Shown piece by piece: positions 32,390 to 41,064 of a DNA stretch of 59,759 nucleotides. A program made the position numbers and the translations under genes. Source of the stretch: Sphingobium sp. (lineage in GTDB: Bacteria > Pseudomonadota > Alphaproteobacteria > Sphingomonadales > Sphingomonadaceae). Below the pieces are notes generated by a model. The model saw only the letters and a list, made by a program, of their open reading frames with translations. It searched no databases and had not been told where the DNA came from. Location: positions 1 to 59,759 of the forward strand of contig JASBTC010000374.1 of assembly GCA_030148625.1 (NCBI GenBank), given 5' to 3'. Position 1 is the stretch's first letter. Every line of letters begins with the position of its first letter.

Positions 32390-33175
32390 TCAATAGAAAC
32401 CCATGAAGCGGGTATAGCTGTAGGAAGCACTCCGCCCGACATCGTCATCGCCGAAAAGGGCACCGCGCCGCTCTTCGTCGCGCCACGCATTCTGCGCCTC
32501 TTCGGCAGTCCTGGAGATGGTGACGCGATCGTCGACCGACTGGATCCACGCCGACGGGATTGAATGATGATGTCCGCCGGCATCCTTGTCGGATTTGGTC
32601 AGGACGATGCGATCGCCGCGCACCTTGTCGACCGTGCCCACATGTGCGCCGTCGCTGCCGAGCACTTCCATATGTTCGGTCACCCGCTGCAGCGAACCAC
32701 GCTGATCGCTCCGACGATTGCGCCATGATCCGAACTCGCTGTCGAAGCGCGACTGATTTTCACGACGATATTCGTCATAGTCGCGATCAAGCGCGGCAAT
32801 CTGGCGGTTGCGCCAATGGCTGTAGCTGGGATCATAGCCGCCGCGCGGCGCCGGATGTTCATGGCGTTCGTCATAACGCGCGTCGAGTTCGCGCCGGCGT
32901 TCGGCCTCCTCGTCGCCGAACCAGGAACGGACCTCGTCGCCTGCGCGGCTGAAGAAGCCGCGATCGTCATGATCATAATCCGCCGGCCCATCGCTTCGGG
33001 CGTAGCGTCCACGTTCATGATCCCCGCGTGGCGCATATGGTCGGCCCGGACCGTCATTGTCGTATCGGTCGCGATCACCACCGTAAGCGCGTGCGCCACG
33101 ATCATCCCGGAAGCGATAATCCCGATCGTCGCGGCGTCCGTCCCGGAAGCTGCGGTCGTTTCGATAATAGCCCAT
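32390..33175 (-). CDS. DUF2171 domain protein with disordered Arg/Asp-rich N-terminus
   Basis: A 261-residue protein. The first 90 residues are low-complexity and very rich in Arg, Asp, Gly and Tyr (RDGRRDDRDYRFRDDRGARA type), likely disordered. A short SWFGDEEAERRR motif follows, of the kind found in sphingomonad stress proteins, and a YSHWRNRQIAALDRDYDEYR helical part. The C-terminus is a DUF2171/PRC-like barrel (HMEVLGSDGAHVGTVDKVRGDRIVL, then IPSAWIQSV). GAGGAGAGG precedes the ATG at 33175. No signal peptide. Probably a general-stress protein, by family resemblance. Confidence 0.85.
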   Translation of the reverse strand: MGYYRNDRSFRDGRRDDRDYRFRDDRGARAYGGDRDRYDNDGPGRPYAPRGDHERGRYARSDGPADYDHDDRGFFSRAGDEVRSWFGDEEAERRRELDARYDERHEHPAPRGGYDPSYSHWRNRQIAALDRDYDEYRRENQSRFDSEFGSWRNRRSDQRGSLQRVTEHMEVLGSDGAHVGTVDKVRGDRIVLTKSDKDAGGHHHSIPSAWIQSVDDRVTISRTAEEAQNAWRDEERRGALFGDDDVGRSASYSYTRFMGFY

Positions 33176-33405
33176 CGAACCTCTCCTCAACAGCGATGCG
33201 CAAGGCGTCACGCCATGCGCAATCCGTCGAAAAAATGGAGCTCCGATGGGTGTTGTTCCCCGGAGAGTCGCTCAATCGTGCACCTGCATGGATGAACGGT
33301 CCGCCGCAAACGAAACGATCGACGGGCTGCCTGATCAAGCCCGTTGCATCGGCCGAAATGTGAAGCTAAAGGGAGCGGCCCGCGCGAAACCGCCGGGTAT
33401 GGGGC

Positions 33406-33481
33406 GGGGCTGTAGCTCAGATGGGAGAGCGCTGCAATCGCACTGCAGAGGTCAGGGGTTCGATTCCCCTCAGCTCCACCA
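33406..33481 (+). tRNA. tRNA-Ala (CGC)
   Basis: 76 bases, complete cloverleaf with encoded CCA. Acceptor GGGGCTG pairs with CAGCTCC (one G-T). D arm GCTC/GAGC with AGATGGGA loop; anticodon stem CTGCA/TGCAG, loop ATCGCAC with anticodon CGC reading GCG; T arm CAGGGG-TTCGATT-CCCCT type. All consensus bases are in place. It stands alone upstream of a NUDIX gene. Confidence 0.97.
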
Positions 33482-33522
33482 CCCCCCTTTCCAAAGCGCA
33501 TCGCCGAGCCTAGCTCGGGAGC

Positions 33523-34275
33523 ATGACCGACCAACAACCGACCCCGGCAGCAACGCTGATCGTGTTCCGCGATCGCGACGCCGCACCGCCCGAGTTGCTG
33601 ATCGTCAAGCGTGCGAGCGCGATGCGTTTCGCCGCCGGCGCGCTGGTCTTTCCCGGCGGGCGGGTCGATCCCGAAGACATATTGCTGGCTGGGGACGCCG
33701 CCGATCCTGAAGACGCCGCGGCGCGCATCGCCGCGATCCGCGAGACTCTCGAGGAAAGCGGGATCGCGATCGGATTCGATCCGGCGCCCGATCCCGACGC
33801 CGTCGCGGCCTTGCGCCAGTCGATGGTCGAGGGCGTGTCGTTCGGCGATGCGCTGGCACGCGGCGGCTGGCGGCTCGATCTCGACATGCTCGTCCCCTGG
33901 GCACGCTGGTGCCCCAATTTCCGCGAGACGCGCGCCTTCGACACGCGTTTCTATATCGCACGCCTGCCCGCAAACGCGCCCGAGCCGACCGTCGATGCCA
34001 GCGAGAACACGCATGTCTTCTGGGCCCATGCCGATGCAGTGCTCGATCTCGCCCGGCATGGCAAAGCACGCATCATTTTCCCCACCTGGCGCAATCTGGA
34101 ACGGCTTGCCCAATGCCCGGATTTCGACGCCGCCGTGGCCCATAGCGCGGATTTTCCGGTCCGGCTGATCCGTCCCTGGGTGGACCAGCGGGAAGGCGGC
34201 CCCTATCTGATGATCCCGGACGATCTCGGCTATCCAGTCACCGAACAGCCGCTGGGCGAGGTATGGCGAGGCTGA
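33523..34275 (+). CDS. NUDIX hydrolase
   Basis: A 250-residue hydrolase of nucleoside-diphosphate-X compounds. The Nudix box is split: FPGGRVDPED opens it and RETLEESGI closes it, with about 20 residues inserted between them, which is the layout of the NUDT19/CoA-type subfamily, so a CoA or acyl-CoA substrate is possible. The TWRNLERLA segment near the C-terminus also fits. The start is 42 bases after the tRNA. Overlaps or abuts the extensin-like gene by its stop. Confidence 0.9.
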   Translation: MTDQQPTPAATLIVFRDRDAAPPELLIVKRASAMRFAAGALVFPGGRVDPEDILLAGDAADPEDAAARIAAIRETLEESGIAIGFDPAPDPDAVAALRQSMVEGVSFGDALARGGWRLDLDMLVPWARWCPNFRETRAFDTRFYIARLPANAPEPTVDASENTHVFWAHADAVLDLARHGKARIIFPTWRNLERLAQCPDFDAAVAHSADFPVRLIRPWVDQREGGPYLMIPDDLGYPVTEQPLGEVWRG

Positions 34276-35024
34276 TGCGCAAGAAGCGCAGGTCCCGCCG
34301 GTCGATGCGCAAAACCCGCCGCCTGGTCCAGACGCTGATCCTCGCCGCCATCGCCCTCGCACTCGTTTTTGGCCTTTACGCCTTTTCGCGCGCGCGACCG
34401 CAGGATGTGCCTTGGACCGCGCTCGACCTGGGGCAGCCGGTCGGACTGTTCACCGGCCGCAAGATCGCGGCGCTGACCGAAGAACCGGCCTTGTGCCGCG
34501 CGCTGCTCGACCGCGCCGGCGCCCGTTACGACGCGATTCCGCCCTTTGGCGCGGACCAATGCCTGGTCGAGGATGGGCTGAAGCTGGCCGGCGGAGCGCG
34601 GCGGATCACCTTGCTGCCCGAAAACCCGCGCATGGCCTGTCCGGTCGCGGCAGGACTGGCGATGTGGGAATGGAATATCGTCCAGCCTGCAGCACGGCGC
34701 ATCTTCGGACAGCGCGTCGACGCGATCGACCATCTTGGCACCTGGAATTGCCGGCATATCGCGGGCAGCAAGAGCTGGAGCCAGCACTCCACCGCCGACG
34801 CGATCGATATCGCCGGCTTCCGGCTGGCGGACGGCACGGTGATCAATGTGCTGCGCGACTGGAAGGGCGACAAGAAGAAAGCCGAGTTTCTACGCACGGT
34901 CCGCGACGGCGCCTGTGAACTGTTCTCCACCGTATTGTCGCCCGACTATAACGCCGCGCACGCCGACCATCTGCATATCGATCAGGCGCATCGCGGCGCC
35001 ATGAGCCGCCGTCCCTGTCGTTGA
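34275..35024 (+). CDS. Extensin-like family protein
   Basis: A 249-residue protein with a very basic N-terminus (KKRRSRRSMRKTRR), one membrane helix (LVQTLILAAIALALVFGLYAF), then the extensin-like C-terminal domain. That domain shows D-Q-C (FGADQCLVEDGLKL), MACPVAAGLAMWE, DHLGTWNCRHIAGS, WSQHSTADAIDIAGFRL and H-A-D-H-L-H-I-D, with His and Asp typical of a D-Ala-D-Ala carboxypeptidase-like fold. The start at ATG 34275 overlaps the NUDIX stop (TGATG); an ATG at 34263 is an alternative. Likely periplasmic cell-wall work; role inferred. Confidence 0.9.
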   Translation: MRKKRRSRRSMRKTRRLVQTLILAAIALALVFGLYAFSRARPQDVPWTALDLGQPVGLFTGRKIAALTEEPALCRALLDRAGARYDAIPPFGADQCLVEDGLKLAGGARRITLLPENPRMACPVAAGLAMWEWNIVQPAARRIFGQRVDAIDHLGTWNCRHIAGSKSWSQHSTADAIDIAGFRLADGTVINVLRDWKGDKKKAEFLRTVRDGACELFSTVLSPDYNAAHADHLHIDQAHRGAMSRRPCR

Positions 35025-35026
35025 AC

Positions 35027-35248
35027 TCAGAAGATCCCGCCGCCCAGCATCAGGCGGATCACGCCGATACCGATCACGACAAGATTGAGGTTGCGTCCGG
35101 CGGTGCTGCGCGAAAGCACGCCGATACCGGCACCGATCACCGCGACCGGGATGATGAACCAGTTGGCCCAGCCGAGCAGGGGAATGAAGGCGAACACGGC
35201 CAGGACCAGCGCGATCGCGCCGATAACGAGCGAAACGATATTGAGCAT
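35027..35248 (-). CDS. Small inner-membrane protein
   Basis: A 73-residue protein with two membrane helices (IVSLVIGAIALVLAVFAFIPLL and WFIIPVAVIGAGIGVL) and a short polar stretch (SRSTAGRN) before a hydrophobic end. No signal peptide cut site. Starts where the next upstream gene stops (1-base overlap), so it is cotranscribed with it. Function unknown. Confidence 0.75.
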   Translation of the reverse strand: MLNIVSLVIGAIALVLAVFAFIPLLGWANWFIIPVAVIGAGIGVLSRSTAGRNLNLVVIGIGVIRLMLGGGIF

Positions 35249-35811
35249 CAGGCGGGAACTCCCGGTTCAGGGCGCGGCAGGAACCAGCGCGCGATGACGA
35301 GTCCGCCGACGACGAGCATCGCGGTGTCGCCGACGAAGAGATAGATGAAGTGCGGCCAGTCGTGGTGATACCAGATCGGCTCACCAAGATGCGCCAGCAC
35401 GCCACCGGCGACGGAGAAAAGGATCACCAGTTTCGCGCGCGACCCGAAATCGGGCACGCGCGCGGCGACGGTCAGCAGCGCGAATCCCAGCAGCAATGCC
35501 ACGATCAGTTCATGAACGAAGCCCGAAATCAGCACGCCCGGATCGGCAACGCCGAAACCGCCCGAATTATAATGGACCGTCGCGATCGGCCCCTTGCCGT
35601 ACATGACCGCCCCTTCGGCCGTCGCGGCGGAGGGGATGGTGTAGGTGCCCGTGCTCCGCAGATTGGCGGCAAGCGCCTGCTGGACCGCCGCCTGTTGCGG
35701 GACGTCCGCCGAGCCGTAAGCGAGATAGGACAAGGGCGTCGCGAAGAAGATGAAGCCGGTGACGAACATCGCGATCGCCGCCGCAAACGAGCCAATCAGC
35801 ATCCTGGGCAT
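35248..35811 (-). CDS. Polytopic membrane protein, unknown function
   Basis: A 187-residue protein with about four membrane helices: one near the start (MLIGSFAAAIAMFVTGFIFF), one around GFVHELIVALLLGFALLTVA, one around LVILFSVAGGVLAH and one at FIYLFVGDTAMLVVGGLVIA. A periplasmic loop of about 60 residues separates the first two. GGGGAGG lies upstream of the ATG at 35811, which is preferred over a longer frame. Paired with a two-helix protein gene downstream. Function unknown. Confidence 0.82.
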   Translation of the reverse strand: MPRMLIGSFAAAIAMFVTGFIFFATPLSYLAYGSADVPQQAAVQQALAANLRSTGTYTIPSAATAEGAVMYGKGPIATVHYNSGGFGVADPGVLISGFVHELIVALLLGFALLTVAARVPDFGSRAKLVILFSVAGGVLAHLGEPIWYHHDWPHFIYLFVGDTAMLVVGGLVIARWFLPRPEPGVPA

Positions 35812-35898
35812 ATCGGCCTCCCCTATCGATCGGGCGAGACTAGGATGCCGCGCCATGATTGACCAGAGCACTGCGCGAATGGGGAACGGTCCATCCGC

Positions 35899-35914
35899 AA
35901 CGAGCATGCTCGTT
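35899..35914. repeat. 16-bp perfect palindrome downstream of gmk
   Basis: AACGAGCATGCTCGTT, a perfect palindrome in the gap between gmk and the membrane protein gene, both on the minus strand. Could be the gmk terminator stem (a weak tail follows) or an operator for the downstream gene. Confidence 0.4.
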
Positions 35915-35948
35915 CCAGTTCAACCGATCAGGCGTGCAGGACGTTCCC

Positions 35949-36599
35949 TCAGCGGGTCAGCGAGCGGACGAAACCGATCAGCCCGGTCTGGCGGCTGCGC
36001 TTCAGCCGCTCGGCTTCGAGGATCGTCTTCACCGACTCGAAGCAGCTCTGCGCATCGTCGTTGACGAGCACATAATCATAGCCGTCCCAGTGCGCGATCT
36101 CCGCCGCCGCGCGTGACATCCGTGCCTCGATCACCTCGGCGCTGTCGGTCGCGCGGCCGCGCAGGCGCCGTTCGAGTTCGTCGAGCGAGGGCGGGAAGAT
36201 GAAGACGCGGACGACGTCGCCGCCGGCGATCTGGTGGAGCTGCTGTGCGCCCTGCCAGTCGATGTCGAACAGCACGTCGCGGCCCTTGGCCAGCATCTCC
36301 TCGACGGGTGCGTGCGGCGTGCCGTAGCGATGGCCGAAGACATGCGCCCATTCGAGGAATTCATGGTTCGCCACCATGTCCTTGAACTTCGCGACATCGA
36401 CGAAGTGATAGTCGACGCCATCCTTTTCCCCCGGCCGCATCGGGCGCGTGGTCGCGGAGACCGACATGGCAAGGCTCGGATCGGCCTTCAGCAGCTTGCG
36501 CGCGATGGTCGACTTGCCTGCGCCCGAGGGCGAGGAGAGCACGAAGAGTACGCCCCGCCGCTTGAAGCCATGCGGGTCTGACTGGATGGGATCGATCAT
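35949..36599 (-). CDS. gmk: Guanylate kinase
   Basis: Phosphorylates GMP to GDP in nucleotide supply; 216 residues, essential in most bacteria. P-loop SSPSGAGKST near residue 22, followed by the GMP-binding TTRPMRPGEKDGVDYHFV and EFLEWAHVFGHRYGTP segments, and DIDWQGAQQL with the Asp of the base site. Lid region RLRGRATDS. Core gene transcribed away from the DUF1697 gene. Confidence 0.97.
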   Translation of the reverse strand: MIDPIQSDPHGFKRRGVLFVLSSPSGAGKSTIARKLLKADPSLAMSVSATTRPMRPGEKDGVDYHFVDVAKFKDMVANHEFLEWAHVFGHRYGTPHAPVEEMLAKGRDVLFDIDWQGAQQLHQIAGGDVVRVFIFPPSLDELERRLRGRATDSAEVIEARMSRAAAEIAHWDGYDYVLVNDDAQSCFESVKTILEAERLKRSRQTGLIGFVRSLTR

Positions 36600-36674
36600 G
36601 CCCGCTAGTGACGTGGGGAGCGCGCCGCGTCAATAATGCGTGCGTGAATGCGTGCGGGGCCAAGGGGATGCCGA

Positions 36675-37235
36675 ATGCCGATATTCGTTGGGCTGATGCG
36701 CGCGATCAACGTCGGCAAGCGCCAGATGCCGATGAAAGAGCTGCGCGCGCTGGCCGAGACACTCGGCCATGAAGCGCCCGAGACCTATGTCGCGAGCGGC
36801 AACCTGATCTTCGGGGCAAAGGGCGCGGCCGAGGCGATTGCGGCTGAACTCGAAAAGGCGATCGAGGATCGCTTCGGCTTCTTCGCCGACGTGATTCTGC
36901 GCGATGCGCGGCACTGGAAAGCCTATCGCGACGCCAATCCGTTCGCCGATGACGCCGCGGCGATCCCCAAGATGGTCCATCTCTGCCTGGCGCGTGCACC
37001 GCTGAAATCCGGCTTGGTCGATGGGTTACGCGAACGGGCGCAGGACGGCGAACGGATCGAACTGGTCGGCGACGGCCTGTGGGTGGATTTCGGCAGCAGC
37101 GGCGTGGCCAGATCCAAGCTCACGCCCGCATTGTTCGATAGGCTGGCGGGATCGACGGTGACGGCACGCAACTGGAACACCGTGCAGAAACTGCAGGACA
37201 TGATCGAGGCCAGATCGAAGAGTTCCGTGGCATGA
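36675..37235 (+). CDS. DUF1697 family protein
   Basis: A 186-residue protein of the DUF1697 family. Marks: [25 protein letters not shown] at the N-terminus, [10 protein letters not shown] in the middle, and [14 protein letters not shown] near the C-terminus, all conserved in the family. The start MPIFVG (ATG 36675) has GGGG seven bases upstream; a longer frame is unlikely. Overlaps the DUF2585 gene by ATGA. The family has no known activity. Confidence 0.9.
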   Translation: MPIFVGLMRAINVGKRQMPMKELRALAETLGHEAPETYVASGNLIFGAKGAAEAIAAELEKAIEDRFGFFADVILRDARHWKAYRDANPFADDAAAIPKMVHLCLARAPLKSGLVDGLRERAQDGERIELVGDGLWVDFGSSGVARSKLTPALFDRLAGSTVTARNWNTVQKLQDMIEARSKSSVA

Positions 37236-37807
37236 ACGCCCCCTCGATCCGCGACATCGGTGCGCGCCATTGGGCGGCGGTTGCACTCATCCTGGCGATC
37301 ACCGCCGGCGTGCTGATCTGGGCGGGGCGTTCGCCGATCTGCGCCTGCGGCACCGTCGAACTGTGGCATGGCGCGCTCGATTCGGGGAACAGCCAGCATA
37401 TCGCCGACTGGTATACGCCCAGCCACATCATCCACGGCTTCCTGTTCTATGGCCTGGGCTGGTTGGTCATGCGCGGCCGCCCGCCCGGCGAACGGCTGAT
37501 CCTGGCGGTCGCGATCGAGGCGGCATGGGAAATACTCGAAAACTCGCCGATCATCATCAACCGCTATCGCGATGCGACGATGGCGCTCGGCTATTCGGGA
37601 GACAGCGTGATCAATTCGGTCGCCGACGTGGCATGGATGGCGCTGGGCTTCGCCTTTGCCCGTCGCGCGCCCGTCGGGGTGACGGTTGCGCTCGCGATCG
37701 GCTTCGAACTGCTGACGCTCTGGGTGATCCGCGACAATCTGACGCTCAACGTGCTGATGCTCGCCTGGCCGATCGAGGCGATCAAGACGTGGCAAGGCGC
37801 CGGCTGA
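37232..37807 (+). CDS. DUF2585 (UPF0314) membrane protein
   Basis: A 191-residue polytopic inner-membrane protein with about five helices. The stretch [20 protein letters not shown], then [16 protein letters not shown] and [18 protein letters not shown], is the DUF2585 signature, with conserved His, Trp and Glu residues. Starts inside the stop of the DUF1697 gene. No function established for the family. Confidence 0.92.
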   Translation: MNAPSIRDIGARHWAAVALILAITAGVLIWAGRSPICACGTVELWHGALDSGNSQHIADWYTPSHIIHGFLFYGLGWLVMRGRPPGERLILAVAIEAAWEILENSPIIINRYRDATMALGYSGDSVINSVADVAWMALGFAFARRAPVGVTVALAIGFELLTLWVIRDNLTLNVLMLAWPIEAIKTWQGAG

Positions 37808-37864
37808 AACCGCTGGTCTCGATGTCCTAGCATATCGTGGGGAATCCGGTTTAAGTTCGATTCG

Positions 37865-38827
37865 ATGGCTCACGATCACGCGCATTCGCATGGCGGACAT
37901 TCGCATGATGGGCATTCACATGCCGGCCATTCGCACGGTCATGGCCATGCCCATGCGCCGGCGGATTTCGGGCGCGCCTTCGCGATCGGCATCGCGCTCA
38001 ATATCCTGTTCGTCGCGGCCGAGGCGATTGCCGGCCTCACCACCGGATCGATGGCGCTGCTTGCGGATGCCGGGCATAATCTGTCCGACGTCATCGGTCT
38101 GCTCGTCGCCTGGGGCGGGGCGACGCTCGCCAAGCGGCCGCCGAGCAAGCGCTTCACCTACGGCCTGCGCGGATCGACGATATTGGCGGCGATGATCAAC
38201 GCGCTGCTGCTGCTGATCGCGATCGGCGCGATCGCACTCGAGGCGGTGCAGCGCTTCGCGCATCCGCAACCCGTGCCCGGCGCGACGGTGATGCTGATCG
38301 CGGGGATCGGCATCCTCGTGAACGGCGGCACGGCGATGCTCTTCATGCGCGGACGCGATCACGATCTCAACATCCGCGGCGCCTATCTCCACATGGCCGC
38401 CGACGCCGCGGTCTCGGCGGGCGTGGTGATCGCCGGTGCGGTGATCCTTTACACGGGCGCGGCCTGGATCGATCCACTGGTCAGCGTCGCGATCTGCTTC
38501 GTCATCTTCTGGGGCACCTGGGGATTGCTGCGCGATTCGGTGACGATGTCGCTTGCCGGCGTCCCCGGCGAGATCGATCGCGACAAGGTGGAGATCGAGC
38601 TGCTGATCTCACCTGGCGTCACCAAGGTCCACGATCTCCACATCTGGCCGATGAGCACGACCGAGGTCGCGTTGACCGCGCATATCGTGATCCCGCGCGG
38701 TCATCCCGGCGACGATTTCCTCGAGGAAGTGCGCCACCGGCTCAAACATAAATTCGGCATCGACCATGTCACCATCCAGGTCGAAACCGGCCAGCACGGC
38801 AAATGCGACGAGGCGCACTGCCGCTGA
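37865..38827 (+). CDS. Cation diffusion facilitator (Zn/Co/Cd exporter)
   Basis: CDF metal/proton antiporter of 320 residues in the inner membrane, CzcD/ZitB type. The first 30 residues hold many His in HSHGGHSHDGH-type repeats, a cytoplasmic metal buffer. Six membrane helices follow; the transport site is LLADAGHNLSD in helix 2 (HxxxD) and HMAADA in helix 5. The C-terminal cytoplasmic domain contains VHDLHIWPMSTTEVALTAHIVI, with further metal-binding His. Substrate most likely Zn(II). Confidence 0.95.
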   Translation: MAHDHAHSHGGHSHDGHSHAGHSHGHGHAHAPADFGRAFAIGIALNILFVAAEAIAGLTTGSMALLADAGHNLSDVIGLLVAWGGATLAKRPPSKRFTYGLRGSTILAAMINALLLLIAIGAIALEAVQRFAHPQPVPGATVMLIAGIGILVNGGTAMLFMRGRDHDLNIRGAYLHMAADAAVSAGVVIAGAVILYTGAAWIDPLVSVAICFVIFWGTWGLLRDSVTMSLAGVPGEIDRDKVEIELLISPGVTKVHDLHIWPMSTTEVALTAHIVIPRGHPGDDFLEEVRHRLKHKFGIDHVTIQVETGQHGKCDEAHCR

Positions 38828-38849
38828 CGATCCATATCGTCGGCGGCCG

Positions 38850-39089
38850 TTATTGCTGCCCGTCCTGCCCGGGCATCTCCGGCGACACCGCGTCCGGCTG
38901 CTTCGCGGCGCGGCGCCGATCGAACGCCTTCTTGGCGACATAGGCGCCGCCAAGCGCCAGCCCCAAAGGCCCCAGCCGGCGAAGCCCGCCCATCGCGATC
39001 GCGCCGATCGCCGCGCCCTTCAACCCCGAACTGCCATTCCGCCTGTCGATCTCGCGCCCCACCAGCGCGCCGATGATTTTACCGATCAT
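38850..39089 (-). CDS. Small Gly/Ala-rich hypothetical protein
   Basis: A 79-residue protein with glycine-rich helices (IGKIIGALVGREIDRRNG, then LKGAAIGAIAMGGLRRLGPLGLALGGAYVAKKAF) and a polar C-terminus. It may lie flat in or span the membrane. AAGGAG lies eight bases before the ATG. Convergent with the CDF gene. Function unknown. Confidence 0.75.
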   Translation of the reverse strand: MIGKIIGALVGREIDRRNGSSGLKGAAIGAIAMGGLRRLGPLGLALGGAYVAKKAFDRRRAAKQPDAVSPEMPGQDGQQ

Positions 39090-39198
39090 GCCTGTCTCCT
39101 TACCCTGGACAATGCGACGAGCGACCGCAGAGTTCCTTCGCTTTCGTTACACCTATGGCTTTGCGCGCACCGTACGGCTAGACAGTGCCGGCGGGGCA

Positions 39199-39798
39199 AT
39201 GACGTTTAGTCGCCGCGCGGAGCCGGTCTTGCTCCGTCAGGGGTTGGTTTTGCGTACTTTTCTGTTCCTGATGATGTTGCTGCCGCCGACGCTTTCGGCG
39301 CCTGCTCACGCCACGCCGATCGGTTTCCTTCAGACGCCCGTGCCCGAAGGCGCGACGGGCCGAAACCTTGCGGTCGCGCGCGTCGTCGGCGGGATCCTGA
39401 GTTATGCGCGCTGGCCAACCGACGCAGGAACGCTTCGGCTGTGCGTCGCCGGCGCACCACGTTTCGCCGGAAACCTGGCGGCCATGCCGTCCCGACCCGG
39501 ACATCGGACCGAAATATTGAGGCTCGCCGGTCCGTCGGTCACGCCCGAGGGGTGCAGGGCGCTCTATCTGGGCCGGATCGACGCCGACGAGCGACAGCGC
39601 CTGCTGATCTCGGCGCGGGGGCAGGCGGTCGTCACCATCGACGAGGACGATCAGGCCTGTCGCGCCGGCGCGATGTTCTGCCTCCACGTCACGTCGGACA
39701 CCGTCGCGTTCGAGCTCAATCTCGACGCGGTTTCGCGATCGACGGTGCGGATCGATCCCAAGGTATTGCTGCTCTCGCGGCGGGGCGGTCGGGCATGA
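39199..39798 (+). CDS. yfiR: YfiR-family periplasmic protein
   Basis: Periplasmic repressor of the neighbouring diguanylate cyclase, 199 residues. A long N-terminal signal or anchor (VLRTFLFLMMLLPPTLSAPAHA) is followed by the DUF4154/YfiR domain: VVGGILSYARWP, LRLCVAGAP, CRALYLGRID and VAFELNLDAVSRSTVRIDPKVL, close to the family pattern. Cys residues at CRALY and in ACRAGAMFC may form redox-sensitive disulfides, as in Pseudomonas YfiR. The ATG at 39199 is preferred. Overlaps the cyclase gene by ATGA; the trio matches the YfiBNR system. Confidence 0.88.
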   Translation: MTFSRRAEPVLLRQGLVLRTFLFLMMLLPPTLSAPAHATPIGFLQTPVPEGATGRNLAVARVVGGILSYARWPTDAGTLRLCVAGAPRFAGNLAAMPSRPGHRTEILRLAGPSVTPEGCRALYLGRIDADERQRLLISARGQAVVTIDEDDQACRAGAMFCLHVTSDTVAFELNLDAVSRSTVRIDPKVLLLSRRGGRA

Positions 39799-41042
39799 GC
39801 ACCGGAAAACCCCTGCCGACGCTCCGCCAGGTTCTCGCCAATGTCCATTTCCGCGTCACGCTCGTTGCGGTGGGATTGGCGGGAATCACGGTGCTGCTGA
39901 CCGGGATGGTCGCGGTCAGCAGCTATGCGCAGCACAACCTCGCGCTCGTCGCCCAGTCGGCCAGCTATACGGTCGAAGCCGCACTGGTGTTCGGCGACAC
40001 GGTGGCCGCGGCAGAGGGGATCGCCCCGCTCGCCGCCAATGAGGATGTGGCCGAACTGAGCGTGCACGATACCAATGGCCGGCTCATGGCCGGCTGGCGC
40101 CGCAACGACGGGGGCGCGAGCCACATATTGGAACATGTCGCGGCAACCTTGCTCTTTCCCGAGCCGATCACGGCCGAGATCAAGCATCAGGGCAGTGTGA
40201 TCGGCCAGGTCCGGCTGCGCGCCGACGCACGCGGGCTGGTCCGCTTTGTCGGGCGTGGGCTGGCGGGCATGATCGCCTGTCTGCTGATCACCGCGATCGC
40301 ATCCTATTTCCTTGCCCGCCGCCTTCAGCAAAAGGTCGTCCATCCGCTGCGCGCCATCGCGGGCACCGCGCATGCGGTGCGCGCGCGACGGGCATTCGGG
40401 CTGCGCGCGCCGCGCGCCGAGATCGCCGAGATCGATGCCCTGGGGCAGGATTTCAACGCATTGCTCGAGGAACTCGAAGCGTGGCAAGCGCATATCCGGT
40501 CCGAGCACGAGACCCTCGCGCATCGCGCGACGCATGATGCATTGACCGGCCTGGCCAATCGCGCCTCTTTCGAGACCCAGGTCGCGCGCGCCGCGGCAGA
40601 GGCGACCGCCGCCGAAGGCTGGTTCGCGATCCTCTATCTCGATTTCGACCGGTTCAAGGAGATCAACGACACCCATGGCCATGCCGGCGGCGACGCCGTG
40701 CTGATCGAGGTCGCGGCGCGGATCAAGCGGCGCCTGCGCCCCGGTGACGCCGCTGCGCGCCTGGGTGGCGACGAATTCGCGATCCTGCTCGCATCCTGCG
40801 CCGGACGCAGCGAGGCCGAACGCGCCGCCGCCGCGCTGGCGATCACCATGGCCGATCCGGTCCAGCTGCCCGGCGGCGGCGCCGTCGACGCGGGGCTCAG
40901 CATCGGCATCGCCGTCTTCCCCGAGAATGGCCGCAGCGTGGAAGCGCTGATGCGCCATGCCGACGCCGCCATGTACGGCCAGAAACAGGCCGTCCAGAAC
41001 GCGCCGATCCCGATCCGCCCCATCCAGAATCAACCCAGCTAG
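39795..41042 (+). CDS. yfiN: YfiN-type diguanylate cyclase
   Basis: Makes c-di-GMP from GTP; 415 residues, inner membrane. Layout: membrane helix 1 (VTLVAVGLAGITVLLTGMVAV), periplasmic CHASE8-like sensor (AALVFGDTVAAAEGIAPLAANEDV), helix 2 (LAGMIACLLITAIASYFLA), HAMP (LQQKVVHPLRAIAGTAHAV), then GGDEF domain. The active site is G-G-D-E-F at 324-328, so it should be active, and an RPGD inhibitory site lies at 315-318. It would be held in check by YfiR in the periplasm and released by YfiB. Confidence 0.93.
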   Translation: MSTGKPLPTLRQVLANVHFRVTLVAVGLAGITVLLTGMVAVSSYAQHNLALVAQSASYTVEAALVFGDTVAAAEGIAPLAANEDVAELSVHDTNGRLMAGWRRNDGGASHILEHVAATLLFPEPITAEIKHQGSVIGQVRLRADARGLVRFVGRGLAGMIACLLITAIASYFLARRLQQKVVHPLRAIAGTAHAVRARRAFGLRAPRAEIAEIDALGQDFNALLEELEAWQAHIRSEHETLAHRATHDALTGLANRASFETQVARAAAEATAAEGWFAILYLDFDRFKEINDTHGHAGGDAVLIEVAARIKRRLRPGDAAARLGGDEFAILLASCAGRSEAERAAAALAITMADPVQLPGGGAVDAGLSIGIAVFPENGRSVEALMRHADAAMYGQKQAVQNAPIPIRPIQNQPS

Positions 41043-41064
41043 AGACAATTCGTCAGGGGAACGT

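Noticed and set aside
32104..32583. 159-codon minus-strand frame over the tRNA-like region
   Set aside because: Crosses the terminator and the end of the DUF2171 gene; no start signal and no recognisable protein.
37865..37960. Short His-codon repeats as a CRISPR or tandem repeat
   Set aside because: They encode the His-rich N-terminus of the CDF exporter; units are irregular and without spacers. No CRISPR array was seen in the window.
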